NCBI RefSeq assembly: GCF_038002825.1
Contig: NZ_JBBODF010000001.1
Span: 4,836,001 to 4,900,000, forward strand
Origin: Paenibacillus sp. FSL H8-0048
Lineage (GTDB): Bacteria; Bacillota; Bacilli; Paenibacillales; Paenibacillaceae
Length of the DNA: 64,000 bases
Direction: 5' to 3'
Under the pieces are notes generated by a model. The model saw only the letters and a list, made by a program, of their open reading frames with translations, had not been told where the DNA came from and searched no databases. Position numbers and translations under genes: made by a program. Within the stretch, counting starts at the first letter, position 1. Every line of letters begins with the position of its first letter. This document shows, in pieces, positions 8,926-17,345 of this stretch.

Positions 8926-10164
8926 TTGTTTGAGACGCTGCTGCTCAATTTTTTGTTTATGCTGTTTCCGGTGCTGATATTTCTGATTTTCTTCGAGAAC
9001 AGGCCCCACGCCTACAATCATAAGATTCTTGTACTGCTCATCGCCGCCACCATGATCCTGTGCATCGCCAAGCCGATCCGGCTGGAGACCGGGTTCATCT
9101 TTGACTTGCGGTATGTTCCGTTTGTGATTGCTGCCTTGTATGGAGGGTACAAACATACCCTGCCCTTATATGTGATTCTGAATGTGTACCGTTTCTACAT
9201 AGGCGGTGAGGGAACCGTCCAATCCTTACTTTTTTCGACAGCAGTCTTCATTCTGGTGCCCTCCATAAGCGCCAGATTTCTCCGGTCTAAGCCCAAGGGA
9301 CGGATCTTGTGGGCTACCTCCATTGTGGTGCTGACTATGGGCTGTTATCTGATCAGCCTGAGCCAGATCATGGATAAGCTGGATACCCAGTTCTGGACGC
9401 TTGCCTTCTATGCCTTAACTACGCATGTGGTGGTTATGGCGATCCTAATGATCATGCTGGAGCAGATCCTGGCGAATCTCAGGAACCGTGAGCGGATTAT
9501 GCAGTCGGAGCGGCTGAATGTGGTCAGTGAGCTGGCGGCCAGTGTCTCCCATGAGATGCGCAATCCGTTAACCGTGACCAGCGGCTTCCTGCAGCTGCTT
9601 AATCTCTCCAAGAACCTCACCCCGCAAGAGAAGGGGTATGTTGAGCTGTCACTGCTGGAGCTGAACCGGGCGGAGAAAATTATCAGCGATTATCTGTCTT
9701 TTGCCAAGCCGCAGTCGGCGAGCCGGGTCTACTCCAACCTGATGGCAGAATGTGAATACACCAAGAATGTGATCCTGCCGTATGCCACGATCCACAAGGT
9801 TGCGGTTGAGTTCAGCTTCAACAACCCGCTCAGCACCCATTATGACAGTAATGAGATGCAGCAATGTCTGATTAATCTGTACAAGAATGCGATTGAAGCG
9901 ATGGAGGGGGTGGAGGATGCCGTCCTGTCCATTAGTGTCTTCGCAAGCGGGCAGAGTATTATTATTACCATCAGCGACACCGGTGTCGGAATGACGAAGG
10001 ATGAGATCTCGCGCCTGGGCAAGCCGTATTACTCCACCAAGGCGGACGGAACGGGGCTCGGAATGGTCATGGCGTATAACACGATTAACAAGCTCAAGGG
10101 CCGTATTGAGGTCACCAGCGAGAAGGGCAAGGGAACTGTCTTCCGGATCATCATCCCGGCCTAG
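8926..10164 (+). CDS. KinB-like membrane sensor histidine kinase
   Basis: A 412-residue kinase. The N-terminus has five or six membrane helices (residues 1-180) of the 5TM-LYT type found in sporulation kinases. The phosphoacceptor motif is SHEMRNPLT (about 206-214). The ATPase domain shows N (NLYKNAIEA), DTGVGM and GTGLGM boxes. Such kinases feed the Spo0F-Spo0B-Spo0A relay; no response regulator is adjacent, which fits that role. TTG start with AAAGGAAG six bases upstream. The next gene is a TPR protein. Confidence 0.85.
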   Translation: MFETLLLNFLFMLFPVLIFLIFFENRPHAYNHKILVLLIAATMILCIAKPIRLETGFIFDLRYVPFVIAALYGGYKHTLPLYVILNVYRFYIGGEGTVQSLLFSTAVFILVPSISARFLRSKPKGRILWATSIVVLTMGCYLISLSQIMDKLDTQFWTLAFYALTTHVVVMAILMIMLEQILANLRNRERIMQSERLNVVSELAASVSHEMRNPLTVTSGFLQLLNLSKNLTPQEKGYVELSLLELNRAEKIISDYLSFAKPQSASRVYSNLMAECEYTKNVILPYATIHKVAVEFSFNNPLSTHYDSNEMQQCLINLYKNAIEAMEGVEDAVLSISVFASGQSIIITISDTGVGMTKDEISRLGKPYYSTKADGTGLGMVMAYNTINKLKGRIEVTSEKGKGTVFRIIIPA

Positions 10165-10250
10165 CGCATGGCAACAGTGGGAAACTTGGTGTGAAAATGA
10201 TAAAGTATCTCTAAGAGAAGTTGGAACTATTAACCGGGAGGCTATGGGTA

Positions 10251-10718
10251 ATGAGAGAAGAATTAATCGCGCAATTGAACGCTTGGCATGAGGCGGACGA
10301 ATATGAAGAAATCGTATCCCGCATCAAAGAGGTGCCGACACCGCTGATCGATGAAGAGCTGGCAGTACATCTGGGCCGGGCGCTCAACAATCTGGGCCGC
10401 TACCGGGAAGCGCTTAAATGGTTCAACAAGGCGGCAGATCAGGGTAAAAAAGACCCGCTGTGGCATTTCCGTGTCGGCTACGCCCACTATTATCTGGATG
10501 AGTACGACCAGGCGATCAAGGCGTTCAAGAAGGCGAACAAGCTGGACCCTGAAGATCAGGATACCATCGAATTCCTGGAATGGAGCCGCAGTGAGAAGGC
10601 GGCGCTGGCCGCTGCAGACGAGGATAGCGAGGATGCAGACGAAGCTTCCGAAGCGGATTCCGGCTCGGATACCAGTCCTGATGCAGAACCGGATGCGGCA
10701 AAAGAGACTAAGCACTAG
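10251..10718 (+). CDS. TPR protein
   Basis: A 155-residue protein with about two tetratricopeptide repeats (residues 35-100: ALNNLGRYREALKWFNKAA, then VGYAHYYLDEYDQAIKAFKKA) and an acidic, low-complexity tail (EDSEDADEASEADSGSD). Its first 110 residues are paralogous to the N-terminus of the large SUKH protein at 19623. Both genes follow a histidine kinase. GGGAGG lies nine bases before the chosen ATG. The binding partner is unknown. Confidence 0.75.
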   Translation: MREELIAQLNAWHEADEYEEIVSRIKEVPTPLIDEELAVHLGRALNNLGRYREALKWFNKAADQGKKDPLWHFRVGYAHYYLDEYDQAIKAFKKANKLDPEDQDTIEFLEWSRSEKAALAAADEDSEDADEASEADSGSDTSPDAEPDAAKETKH

Positions 10719-10721
10719 GGC

Positions 10722-10751
10722 TTGACGGCCGGTCTGGCCGAAGCATACAAT
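10722..10751 (+). promoter_or_regulatory. Predicted SigA promoter of the ABC exporter leader
   Basis: TTGACG at 10722-10727 and TACAAT at 10746-10751 with an 18-bp spacer. Confidence 0.65.
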
Positions 10752-10768
10752 GAGAGTCAATCTTATCT

Positions 10769-11005
10769 AAGAGGTGAAATGGATGCCATTCCGTACCGTT
10801 GCAAGGAACTAGTTATCGGGCTGGGTAGAACGCGTACCAGCCACCAAGGGGGAGGTCTGTCCTCTTGGTCAATTAACTGGATTCTTGAACGGTGCCTGGA
10901 GGGTCATTCTTTGTGAGCCGGGACACTGCGTTATTCCGCTTGAAGACTATACTGCTGAGGCAGGAGTCTTTGGCGCGGGGTGGCGGGGAGAGTTCCCGGC
11001 TTTTT
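10769..11005 (+). promoter_or_regulatory. Putative leader-peptide attenuator upstream of the ABC exporter
   Basis: A strong AGAGGTGA ribosome site precedes a nine-codon open frame at 10783-10812 (MPFRTVARN, TAG stop). Two hairpins follow (10819-10842, arms GGCTGG/CCAGCC; 10843-10869, arms ACCAAG/CTTGGT). A terminator-like hairpin at 10983-11000 with TTTTT at 11001-11005 ends the leader 36 bases before the exporter ATG. This layout matches ribosome-mediated attenuation of drug-resistance ABC genes such as bmrCD, but that role here is inference. Confidence 0.5.
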
Positions 11006-11041
11006 GCCATACTCTTATGAATAGGATTGGAGATTGTGATC

Positions 11042-12748
11042 ATGTTAAAAAAATGTCTTGTCCACCTCAGAGGGTGGGCCGCACTGTATATAGGTCTCGG
11101 CTTCGCTATTCAGCTCTTAAGCAGCCTGGGCATTGTGGTCTTTCAGCGGATTCTGGATCAGGCGGTGGCGTGCACGGGCTTCCGTGAAACCCTCTACGGA
11201 GTAGTCGTCTACGGGATACTGCTCGGCCTGAACGTCCTGCTGAATTATGCGGATGAATATCCCAGCGCTTATCTATCGGGCAGCATCACAGAAAGACTGA
11301 AGATTATGGCCTTGTCCAAAATCTCCAGAATGGATTATTCCGCCTACCAGAACATGGGCACAGGCCAGATGATCAAGGTGATCGAGAACGGCGCGGCGGC
11401 CGGGAACAGTATCCTGTTTTCTTTTATCCTGAAGACGCTGCATGAGCTGCTGCCCACCATTCTCTTCAGTCTGCTGTTCATCAGCTACTATGACCTCAGA
11501 ATCATGCTGGTGATTGCGGGCGGGTACGTGGTTATCTTCGGGTTAACGAATGTTCTGCTCAAAGTTCTCTACCGGATCAAGGAATCGGTGCTTATGCAGC
11601 AGGAGGCCATGTCCCGGTACGGGGTCCGAGGCTTCATGGAGCTGGTCGTCTTCCGTACCAACAAGAAGTATGCGCAGGAGATCGGCAGACTGAACAAGGC
11701 GGCACAGCAGATTATCAGACAGAGCGCGAAGCTGCAGATGATTCATGAATCCTTCTTCGCCTTGTTCGAATTGTTCATTACGGTCATTAAGGTGGTTGTT
11801 CTGCTGTACGGTGTGAAGAATGTCGTCTCCGGGCAGGCTTCAATCGGGGTCATGGTCGCGCTGTTCATGTTCATTGAGAAAATCTATACGCCGATCGCCA
11901 TCTTCAACGTATTATTCGTCGGCTATAAGCTGAACAGGGTCACCTATCAGCGGTTCGAGGACTTCCTGAATGCCCCGGAGGACCCGAATCTGGAGCGGGG
12001 CAAGACGCTTGCGCAGCTACAGGGCAGCATCGAATTCAAGGATGTAACGTTCAGCTATGGAGAGGTGCAGGTGCTGGACCGGCTGTCCTTCACGGTTGCG
12101 CCCGGAACCTCAGTGGCTCTGGTCGGCTTAAGCGGCAGCGGCAAGTCAACGGTTATTAAGCTGATTACGGGCCTGCTCAAAAAAAGCGGCGGTGAGCTGC
12201 TGGTCGACGGCACGGATATCGACGAGCTGAGTCTGGACAGCTACTATGATCACATCTCTTATCTGTCGCAGGACAGTCCGATCTTCGACACCACCATCCG
12301 GGGCAACATGGTGTTCGGGCAGCAGGTGCCGGATGAAGAGCTGTACGCGGTACTGGATAAGGTTCACCTGAAGGAGAAGGTGCTGGAGCTGCCGGAGAAG
12401 CTGGAGACGCGGGTTGGGGAGCGGGGGCTGAAGCTGTCGGGCGGGGAGCGTCAGCGGCTGGCTTTTGCCCGGGCAATCCTGCAAAAACGGAATCTGATCA
12501 TCCTCGATGAGCCGGTATCGGCCCTGGATAATATTACGGAGCGCAGCCTGATGGAGACGGTGTTCGCGGAGTTCAGGCATAAGACGGTCATTATTATCGC
12601 GCACCGGCTGAATTTCATCAGCGGTGTGGACCAGATTCTGGTCATGGAGCAGGGCAGGCTGGCGGGGGCAGGCGATTTCGATTCCCTGATCCGCGACTGC
12701 CCGTCCTTCCGTGCGCTGTGGAATAACGGCAGGGGGCAAACGGATTAA
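11042..12748 (+). CDS. ABC exporter half-transporter (fused membrane and ATPase domains)
   Basis: A 568-residue type-IV ABC exporter. Six membrane helices (about residues 15-310) are fused to a nucleotide-binding domain. Walker A is GLSGSGKST, the signature is LSGGERQRLAFARAIL, and Walker B is LIILDEP followed by VSALD. It would act as a homodimer, since no partner gene is adjacent. The substrate (drug, peptide or lipid) is not evident. The ATG is chosen because GGAG lies nine bases upstream. It is preceded by a structured leader with a probable terminator. Confidence 0.88.
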   Translation: MLKKCLVHLRGWAALYIGLGFAIQLLSSLGIVVFQRILDQAVACTGFRETLYGVVVYGILLGLNVLLNYADEYPSAYLSGSITERLKIMALSKISRMDYSAYQNMGTGQMIKVIENGAAAGNSILFSFILKTLHELLPTILFSLLFISYYDLRIMLVIAGGYVVIFGLTNVLLKVLYRIKESVLMQQEAMSRYGVRGFMELVVFRTNKKYAQEIGRLNKAAQQIIRQSAKLQMIHESFFALFELFITVIKVVVLLYGVKNVVSGQASIGVMVALFMFIEKIYTPIAIFNVLFVGYKLNRVTYQRFEDFLNAPEDPNLERGKTLAQLQGSIEFKDVTFSYGEVQVLDRLSFTVAPGTSVALVGLSGSGKSTVIKLITGLLKKSGGELLVDGTDIDELSLDSYYDHISYLSQDSPIFDTTIRGNMVFGQQVPDEELYAVLDKVHLKEKVLELPEKLETRVGERGLKLSGGERQRLAFARAILQKRNLIILDEPVSALDNITERSLMETVFAEFRHKTVIIIAHRLNFISGVDQILVMEQGRLAGAGDFDSLIRDCPSFRALWNNGRGQTD

Positions 12749-12830
12749 ACTATCTTTTACCTTGTGGACTATCCTCCGGCTGAACTATGCTGGGTGGCAG
12801 ATAGAACTCGAAGGTGAGGTTATGTGTATT

Positions 12831-13412
12831 ATGAATCTGGCATTGTCCAGGATGAAGCTCGAAACAGAGCGGTTAATCATCCGTCCCTATATGGAAAGTG
12901 ATCTGATGGCTTCGTTCGAGCTCATGCAGAACCCGGAGGTGCTGGCCTTCATGCATATGGAGGTCATGCCGAGGCATGAGTATGAGGGCATGTTCCGCTG
13001 GCTGATGTTCAGCTATCATACGCCGTTTGAGCTGCCGTTCAAGTATTCGTTCGCCATCTGCGATAAGGCGACCGGCCAGCTGATCGGCTGGTGCGGGGCT
13101 GGTGTGCTGGAGTTCAGACCACCGGATGCGGAGCTGTATTATCTGATCGGGCGTGAACACTGGGGCCGGGGATATGCTACCGAAGCCGCTGCGGCGCTGG
13201 CGGGCTACGCCTTCGATGTGATCGGACTGGAGCAGCTATACGCCAAGGCAGATCGGCGCAATACCGCGTCGCTTGGGGTGCTCCGGAAGCTGGGCTTCCG
13301 GGTGGAGCAGGAGCTGGCCGGATTAACCGGCGATTATGAGGACTGCAACGGGGAGCTGCTGCATGTGCTGACGAAGGAGCGGTTTGTGGAGCGGCTTAAA
13401 GGCAGGAAATGA
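12831..13412 (+). CDS. RimJ/RimL-type GNAT acetyltransferase
   Basis: A 193-residue acetyltransferase of the ribosomal-protein-alanine type. It begins with LETERLIIRPYMESDL, has the acetyl-CoA loop GREHWGRGYATEAAAAL (about residues 104-120), and ends with NTASLGVLRKLGF. The target may be a protein N-terminus or a small molecule. AAGGTGAGG lies upstream; the ATG three codons earlier is too close to it. It is 80 bases after the ABC exporter. Confidence 0.82.
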   Translation: MNLALSRMKLETERLIIRPYMESDLMASFELMQNPEVLAFMHMEVMPRHEYEGMFRWLMFSYHTPFELPFKYSFAICDKATGQLIGWCGAGVLEFRPPDAELYYLIGREHWGRGYATEAAAALAGYAFDVIGLEQLYAKADRRNTASLGVLRKLGFRVEQELAGLTGDYEDCNGELLHVLTKERFVERLKGRK

Positions 13413-13506
13413 CCATATGCTGAGCGGGCAGGCGATGAACTGACGAGGGATATGCGCGGAATGTATAATTGGAAGAAGCGTGGAAGAAGACCGGAAGATT
13501 AGAGAT

Positions 13507-13529
13507 TACGGCTTGCTAAGCCGTATTTT
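13507..13529 (+). terminator. Terminator of the acetyltransferase gene
   Basis: Stem TACGGCTT/AAGCCGTA with a three-base loop, followed by TTTTA. Confidence 0.75.
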
Positions 13530-13533
13530 AGTA

Positions 13534-13564
13534 ACAGGTGCCGTCCTTATAGGATGGCACCTGT
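13534..13564. repeat. Dispersed hairpin with TGCCGTCC/GGATGGCA core
   Basis: A 13-bp stem (arms ACAGGTGCCGTCC and GGATGGCACCTGT, one G.U) around TTATA. The same core hairpin occurs at 39551-39572. Confidence 0.6.
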
Positions 13565-13617
13565 TGTGTATGAGCAGGACTCCCTATCGCTGTCTCATGC
13601 GGCATTGGAGCAGTTTT

Positions 13618-13815
13618 TTAGACTGATTGTATTTTCTGCAATAGAATTCGGGCTTAGCTAAGCTAAATAATCATCTGTTGTATTTTATACAATGGTTTTC
13701 TTGAATTCTGCCCGAAAGCCCTTATTTGTCCAGATTCTGCTGTACAGAGTGCAATAGAATCAATTTTTAGGCCAATTTCGGGGTCGGCTAATGTACAAAG
13801 TGCAACAGAAGTAGA
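13618..13815. repeat. Degenerate intergenic repeat cluster (TGCAATAGAA units)
   Basis: The 462-base gap between genes holds no credible coding frame. It carries at least three degenerate copies of a unit with the form TGTAC/TTN-AGTGCAATAGAA (at about 13627, 13741 and 13791). It also holds a long inverted repeat with arms TTCGGGC (13648) and GCCCGAA (13709), and a small palindrome TTGTATTTTATACAA. It looks like a non-coding repeat family element, possibly a decayed miniature element. Confidence 0.55.
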
Positions 13816-13874
13816 GTCCAGCCAGTTCTGAACCCGCACATCATTCAGGCGTAAGTGTTCGTTTATAAGAAAAC

Positions 13875-14384
13875 TTACGTACGCGGATTAACTCTAACCT
13901 GTGCGCCCTTGCCGCTGGTCTGCAGCCCGGAGGCCTTGGTTCCGGCCTCCTTAAGATCGGCCACGAGCCGCTCCAGCACTGCCTTCGCAGCGGCGGCTTC
14001 CTTGGCGCCGGAGGACTTCACGACAAGCTGCACCGGCTTGCCGGAGCGCAGATGCTTGTCCGCCTGACGCAGCTTCGTGTCGTAGTCATGCTCTTCGATA
14101 TGGGCAGTGAAGCGCAGCTCCTTCACCTTCTCCCAGCTGCTTCCGCCGCCTTGTTGCGGACGGCTGGTATCGCCCTTGCGGGCCGCTTGCGCTGCCGCCT
14201 TGCCCTTGGCGACCAGGCTGCAGGGCGGCGGGCTGCTCATCAGCGAGGTGCAGACCAGGTCGGCCCCTGCGGCTCTGGCCATGGACAGAGCCTCGCTTCT
14301 GGATACGGTGCCAAGCTTCTCGCCCTTCAGCCCGGTCAGCTCGACCTCGGCTGCCTTAATCTGTTCATTAATCAGTACGGCCAA
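13875..14384 (-). CDS. Translation initiation factor IF-3 paralogue
   Basis: A 169-residue protein aligned by eye along the whole length of IF-3. The N-domain start INEQIKAAEVELTGLKGEKLG matches canonical INEEIRAREVRLI-GEQLG. SRSEALSMARAAGADLV and PPPCSLVAKGK match the interdomain region, and VKELRFTAHIEEHDYDTKLRQA matches [22 protein letters not shown]. The linker and late C-domain diverge strongly, and it lacks rpmI/rplT neighbours, so it is not the housekeeping infC. TTG start with AAAGGGAGG eight bases upstream. Role inferred only: it may bind the 30S subunit. Confidence 0.75.
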   Translation of the reverse strand: MAVLINEQIKAAEVELTGLKGEKLGTVSRSEALSMARAAGADLVCTSLMSSPPPCSLVAKGKAAAQAARKGDTSRPQQGGGSSWEKVKELRFTAHIEEHDYDTKLRQADKHLRSGKPVQLVVKSSGAKEAAAAKAVLERLVADLKEAGTKASGLQTSGKGAQVRVNPRT

Positions 14385-14585
14385 GAAATAATCCTCCCTT
14401 TGCGGATATGATATAGCTATCATATATGGAAGCGGGCAGGGCTTCAATAACTGCAGCCGGATGCCATCAGCCGTCAGCCCGGCAGGTTGAGACGGTTGTG
14501 CAAAGCGGTTATACTCAGTGGACGCAGGTTTTTCAGCATGGAACCACTGGCACTACTATATTTTCTGTTGAATGGGGGATGGCAA

Positions 14586-15167
14586 TTGAATGACACAGCT
14601 GACGATAAGCAGTTAATTCTGCTTATTGCACAGAAAGACTCGAATGCCCTCGAACTGCTCTATGACCGGTATGAACGGGTCATTTATAGCTTTGCTTACC
14701 AGATCGTGAAGGATTCGATGGCTGCCGAGGAGGTTATGCAGGAGCTGTTCCTGCGACTGTGGAAGAATGCGGGGCAGATTGACTTCGGCAAAGGCAAGCT
14801 GCTCACCTGGATGTTCGCGGTGACCCGCAATCTGGCGATCGATTACCTCCGTAAGCGGGACGCCAGGCTGCCGCGGCAATCCGCCGATACCGGGAATCTG
14901 GAGCAGGTTCAGGACCATGGTGTGCTGACCGAGGATCTCGTTGAGCTGCAGATGGCAGGGGAACAGATCAGAGAGGCGCTGCTGGGATTAAGCCGCGACC
15001 AGCAGCAGGTAATGGATATGATCTATTACCAGGGCTACACTCAGCAGGAGGTAGCGCAGCTTGCGGCTATCCCGCTGGGAACGGTCAAGGGAAGAGTCCG
15101 GCTGGCGATGAAGCAGCTTCACAAATCGTTACGGCACTGGGGAAGGAGGGATCATGCACATGAGTGA
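14586..15167 (+). CDS. ECF sigma factor
   Basis: A 193-residue extracytoplasmic-function sigma factor. Region 2 is visible as LYDRYERVIYSFAYQIVKDSMAAEEVMQELFLRLWKN and region 4 as LSRDQQQVMDMIYYQGYTQQEVAQLAAIPLGTVKGRV, with a short linker between. It directs RNA polymerase to a stress regulon and is held by the downstream anti-sigma factor, with which it overlaps by 14 bases. The TTG start has GGGGGAT six bases upstream; an ATG 16 codons earlier is possible but has a poor ribosome site. Confidence 0.88.
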   Translation: MNDTADDKQLILLIAQKDSNALELLYDRYERVIYSFAYQIVKDSMAAEEVMQELFLRLWKNAGQIDFGKGKLLTWMFAVTRNLAIDYLRKRDARLPRQSADTGNLEQVQDHGVLTEDLVELQMAGEQIREALLGLSRDQQQVMDMIYYQGYTQQEVAQLAAIPLGTVKGRVRLAMKQLHKSLRHWGRRDHAHE

Positions 15168-16008
15168 ACACAATGAGGAACTCTGTGAGTTGGCTGAATT
15201 ATATACGCTGGGCGCACTGACGGCGGAGGAAATGCAGCAATTCGCTGCCCATGCGGCAGAATGCGCGGAATGCAGGGAGCTGGTGGAGGAATACCGGCAG
15301 GTACTGGACCATCTTCCGCTTGCCTCTGAGCCGGCAGACCCGCCCTCCGGCATGAAGGAGCGCATTTTGTCACGGGTGCTGGAGTCCGGGAATGCGGCTG
15401 CACCGGCTGCCCGGCCGGAGACCCGCCTGCTGAATATCCAGCCTGATGCAGAGCGGGCGGCGGAGCATGAGCCAGCGGGGACTCCTCCGGCAGAGCAGGG
15501 CTTGCCCCAATTAAGCATCCCGGAGCCCAAGAGAACCCGCTTCTGGGGGTACCTGAGCCTTGGACTGGCTGTGGCTGTGCTGCTCCTGGTCGTCTACACC
15601 GGCCAGCTGCGCGGGAATGTGTCCGAGCTGAAGGAGCAGCTGGCCTCCGGCACCGGACCGCTCCAGGGGCTTAAGGTGAATGAGGCGGTAGCGCTTAGTC
15701 CGGCTGGAGAAGGGGTTAACGCCAAGGGTACAGCAACGATTGTCGCGGACCCTACCGGCACCCACCTTGTGCTTCAGGCAGAGGATCTGCCGGAGCTTAC
15801 CGGCACCGAGGTCTATCAGGTATGGCTAATCAAAGGGGATTCGCCGGTCAATGCGGGCACATTCATCTCACAGGGCGGAAACGGGGCACTATATTATTCT
15901 TTTGACCCGAAGGCCTATGATACCATAGCCGTTACACTGGAGCCGGATGGCGCAGGTGTTACCCCGCGCGGGAAGATGATTCTCACAGCGCCGATTAAGC
16001 AGGGGTAG
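15154..16008 (+). CDS. Membrane anti-sigma factor, RskA type
   Basis: A 284-residue partner of the ECF sigma factor. The cytoplasmic N-terminus carries a zinc-finger motif HAAECAEC (about residues 30-37). One membrane helix follows (YLSLGLAVAVLLLVVYTG, about 130-147), then an extracytoplasmic RskA-like beta domain (TGTEVYQVWLIKG, then TIAVTLEPDGAGVTPRG). It sequesters the sigma factor at the membrane until released. AAGGAGGG precedes two in-frame ATGs; the second, at 15160, is equally possible. Confidence 0.85.
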   Translation: MHMSEHNEELCELAELYTLGALTAEEMQQFAAHAAECAECRELVEEYRQVLDHLPLASEPADPPSGMKERILSRVLESGNAAAPAARPETRLLNIQPDAERAAEHEPAGTPPAEQGLPQLSIPEPKRTRFWGYLSLGLAVAVLLLVVYTGQLRGNVSELKEQLASGTGPLQGLKVNEAVALSPAGEGVNAKGTATIVADPTGTHLVLQAEDLPELTGTEVYQVWLIKGDSPVNAGTFISQGGNGALYYSFDPKAYDTIAVTLEPDGAGVTPRGKMILTAPIKQG

Positions 16009-16063
16009 CGGGCAAGGAAATGCCGCGTTCAGGCGTACGGAATGGAATAGAATTGAAGCTGAA

Positions 16064-16097
16064 CAGCCGGGAGGATGAATTCCCGGCTGTTTTTTTT
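16064..16097 (+). terminator. Terminator of the sigma/anti-sigma operon
   Basis: Stem CAGCCGGGA/TCCCGGCTG followed by eight T residues. Confidence 0.9.
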
Positions 16098-16185
16098 CTC
16101 ATCAAACTCTAATCTTCCTGCAAAGTCTTTCTCATCTAATCCGGTATAACCTAAGAGTAATCACAAGGATGGAGGAGATGGGAAG

Positions 16186-17322
16186 ATGAAGGTTACTTGG
16201 AAAAGGCTGCTTACGGGTGTCGCTCTGGCGGCGGTATTCTTATACATAGGCAAGGGGATTGGCGGGGCGGCCGAAGCTAGGCAGTTGAGCGAGGAAGGTT
16301 TCGTCTCTGCGCCTGCGGGCGCCACAGTCTCTGCAGCTCCTGATAGGGTCACCGAATCCGTCTCGGGTGCGTCTGTGTCCCTACCAGAATCTATTTCCGG
16401 GGCGACCTCTACTGCTGCTGAGGTTATTGAATCGTGGCAGGCAGAGGGGGCGGGCTCATTTTCCGGGGATGCCGGGTATTCTTTTGACAAAGGTACTACT
16501 TACATCCCGCTGCCTGCCGGGACGGACAGTGTCTCTATTAAGAATACCAACGGTAATATTGAGATCAAGCAGGGCAATGTCAAGGAGCTTGAGATCCAGA
16601 TGACGGTGGTTGTCCATCAGGCGACGGCAGAAGTGGCAAAGGAAATCGCTAACAAGTCCGGGATGAAGGCGGGCACAGGAGCTAATCTGGAGATTGAGAC
16701 GTACAGCGAATTCTATGGCAACCACCAGTCGCCGAGCCTGGAGCTGACGGTAACCCTGCCGCAGGGCATGAAGGCGGAGCTGCAGGCAAGGACGGAGAAC
16801 GGCAATCTTTCTTTGTCAAAAGTTTCTAGTACAGGTAAAATCAAATTATCGTCAGTGAATGGCAATATCACCGCTACCGGCATCCCGGAGGAGCTTGTTC
16901 TGCATACGGTCAACGGTGACGTTCAGGTCTCGGAAGCGAAGAGCAGCGTTGAGGTTAAGCTGACCAATGGCAATGTGCAGGCTTCGCAGATCTCGGGAGA
17001 TCTGGCAGTGAAGGCGGTCAACGGGAATCTCACGGTGAAGGATGCGCTGGCTGCGGTCCGTGCGTCTACCGTGGCGGGGAATATTGAGGTGGAGAGCCGG
17101 AAAATCGGGGGCAATTGGACAGTGACTACGGCGGTAGGAGACCTGGAGCTGGCCTGGCCGGGAGGAGCGGGAGTCGAGGTGGATGCGGAGTCAGGTTTTG
17201 ACGAGATTGAAACGGACTTCCCGCTGACTGTGAAGAATCACAAGGCACATGGACGGATTGGCGCAGGTACCTATCAGATTCACGCTAAAGCTATGGCAGG
17301 GTTATCGCTGATGCAGAACTGA
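16186..17322 (+). CDS. Exported DUF4097 beta-helix-like protein
   Basis: A 378-residue protein with an N-terminal membrane/signal segment (LLTGVALAAVFLYIGKGIGG), a Thr/Ser/Ala-rich linker, then a DUF4097 domain. The domain is a run of short strands with repeated NGN motifs (NTNGNIEI, TENGNLSL, VNGNITAT, VNGDVQV, TNGNVQAS, VNGNLTV) typical of right-handed beta solenoids. The function is unknown; in this operon it precedes a two-component system, so it may be an envelope sensor or modulator. GGAGGAG ribosome site. Confidence 0.8.
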   Translation: MKVTWKRLLTGVALAAVFLYIGKGIGGAAEARQLSEEGFVSAPAGATVSAAPDRVTESVSGASVSLPESISGATSTAAEVIESWQAEGAGSFSGDAGYSFDKGTTYIPLPAGTDSVSIKNTNGNIEIKQGNVKELEIQMTVVVHQATAEVAKEIANKSGMKAGTGANLEIETYSEFYGNHQSPSLELTVTLPQGMKAELQARTENGNLSLSKVSSTGKIKLSSVNGNITATGIPEELVLHTVNGDVQVSEAKSSVEVKLTNGNVQASQISGDLAVKAVNGNLTVKDALAAVRASTVAGNIEVESRKIGGNWTVTTAVGDLELAWPGGAGVEVDAESGFDEIETDFPLTVKNHKAHGRIGAGTYQIHAKAMAGLSLMQN

Positions 17323-17345
17323 TCTTGTAAAGAGGTGGACAAGGG

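Noticed and set aside
10960-11010. T-box riboswitch before the ABC exporter
   Set aside because: GGGGTGGCGGGGAG only loosely resembles the T-box sequence, there is no stem I pattern, and the gene is not amino-acid related.
10861-11187. Protein-coding frame overlapping the ABC leader and start
   Set aside because: No ribosome site, no family resemblance, and it overlaps the well-supported exporter gene.
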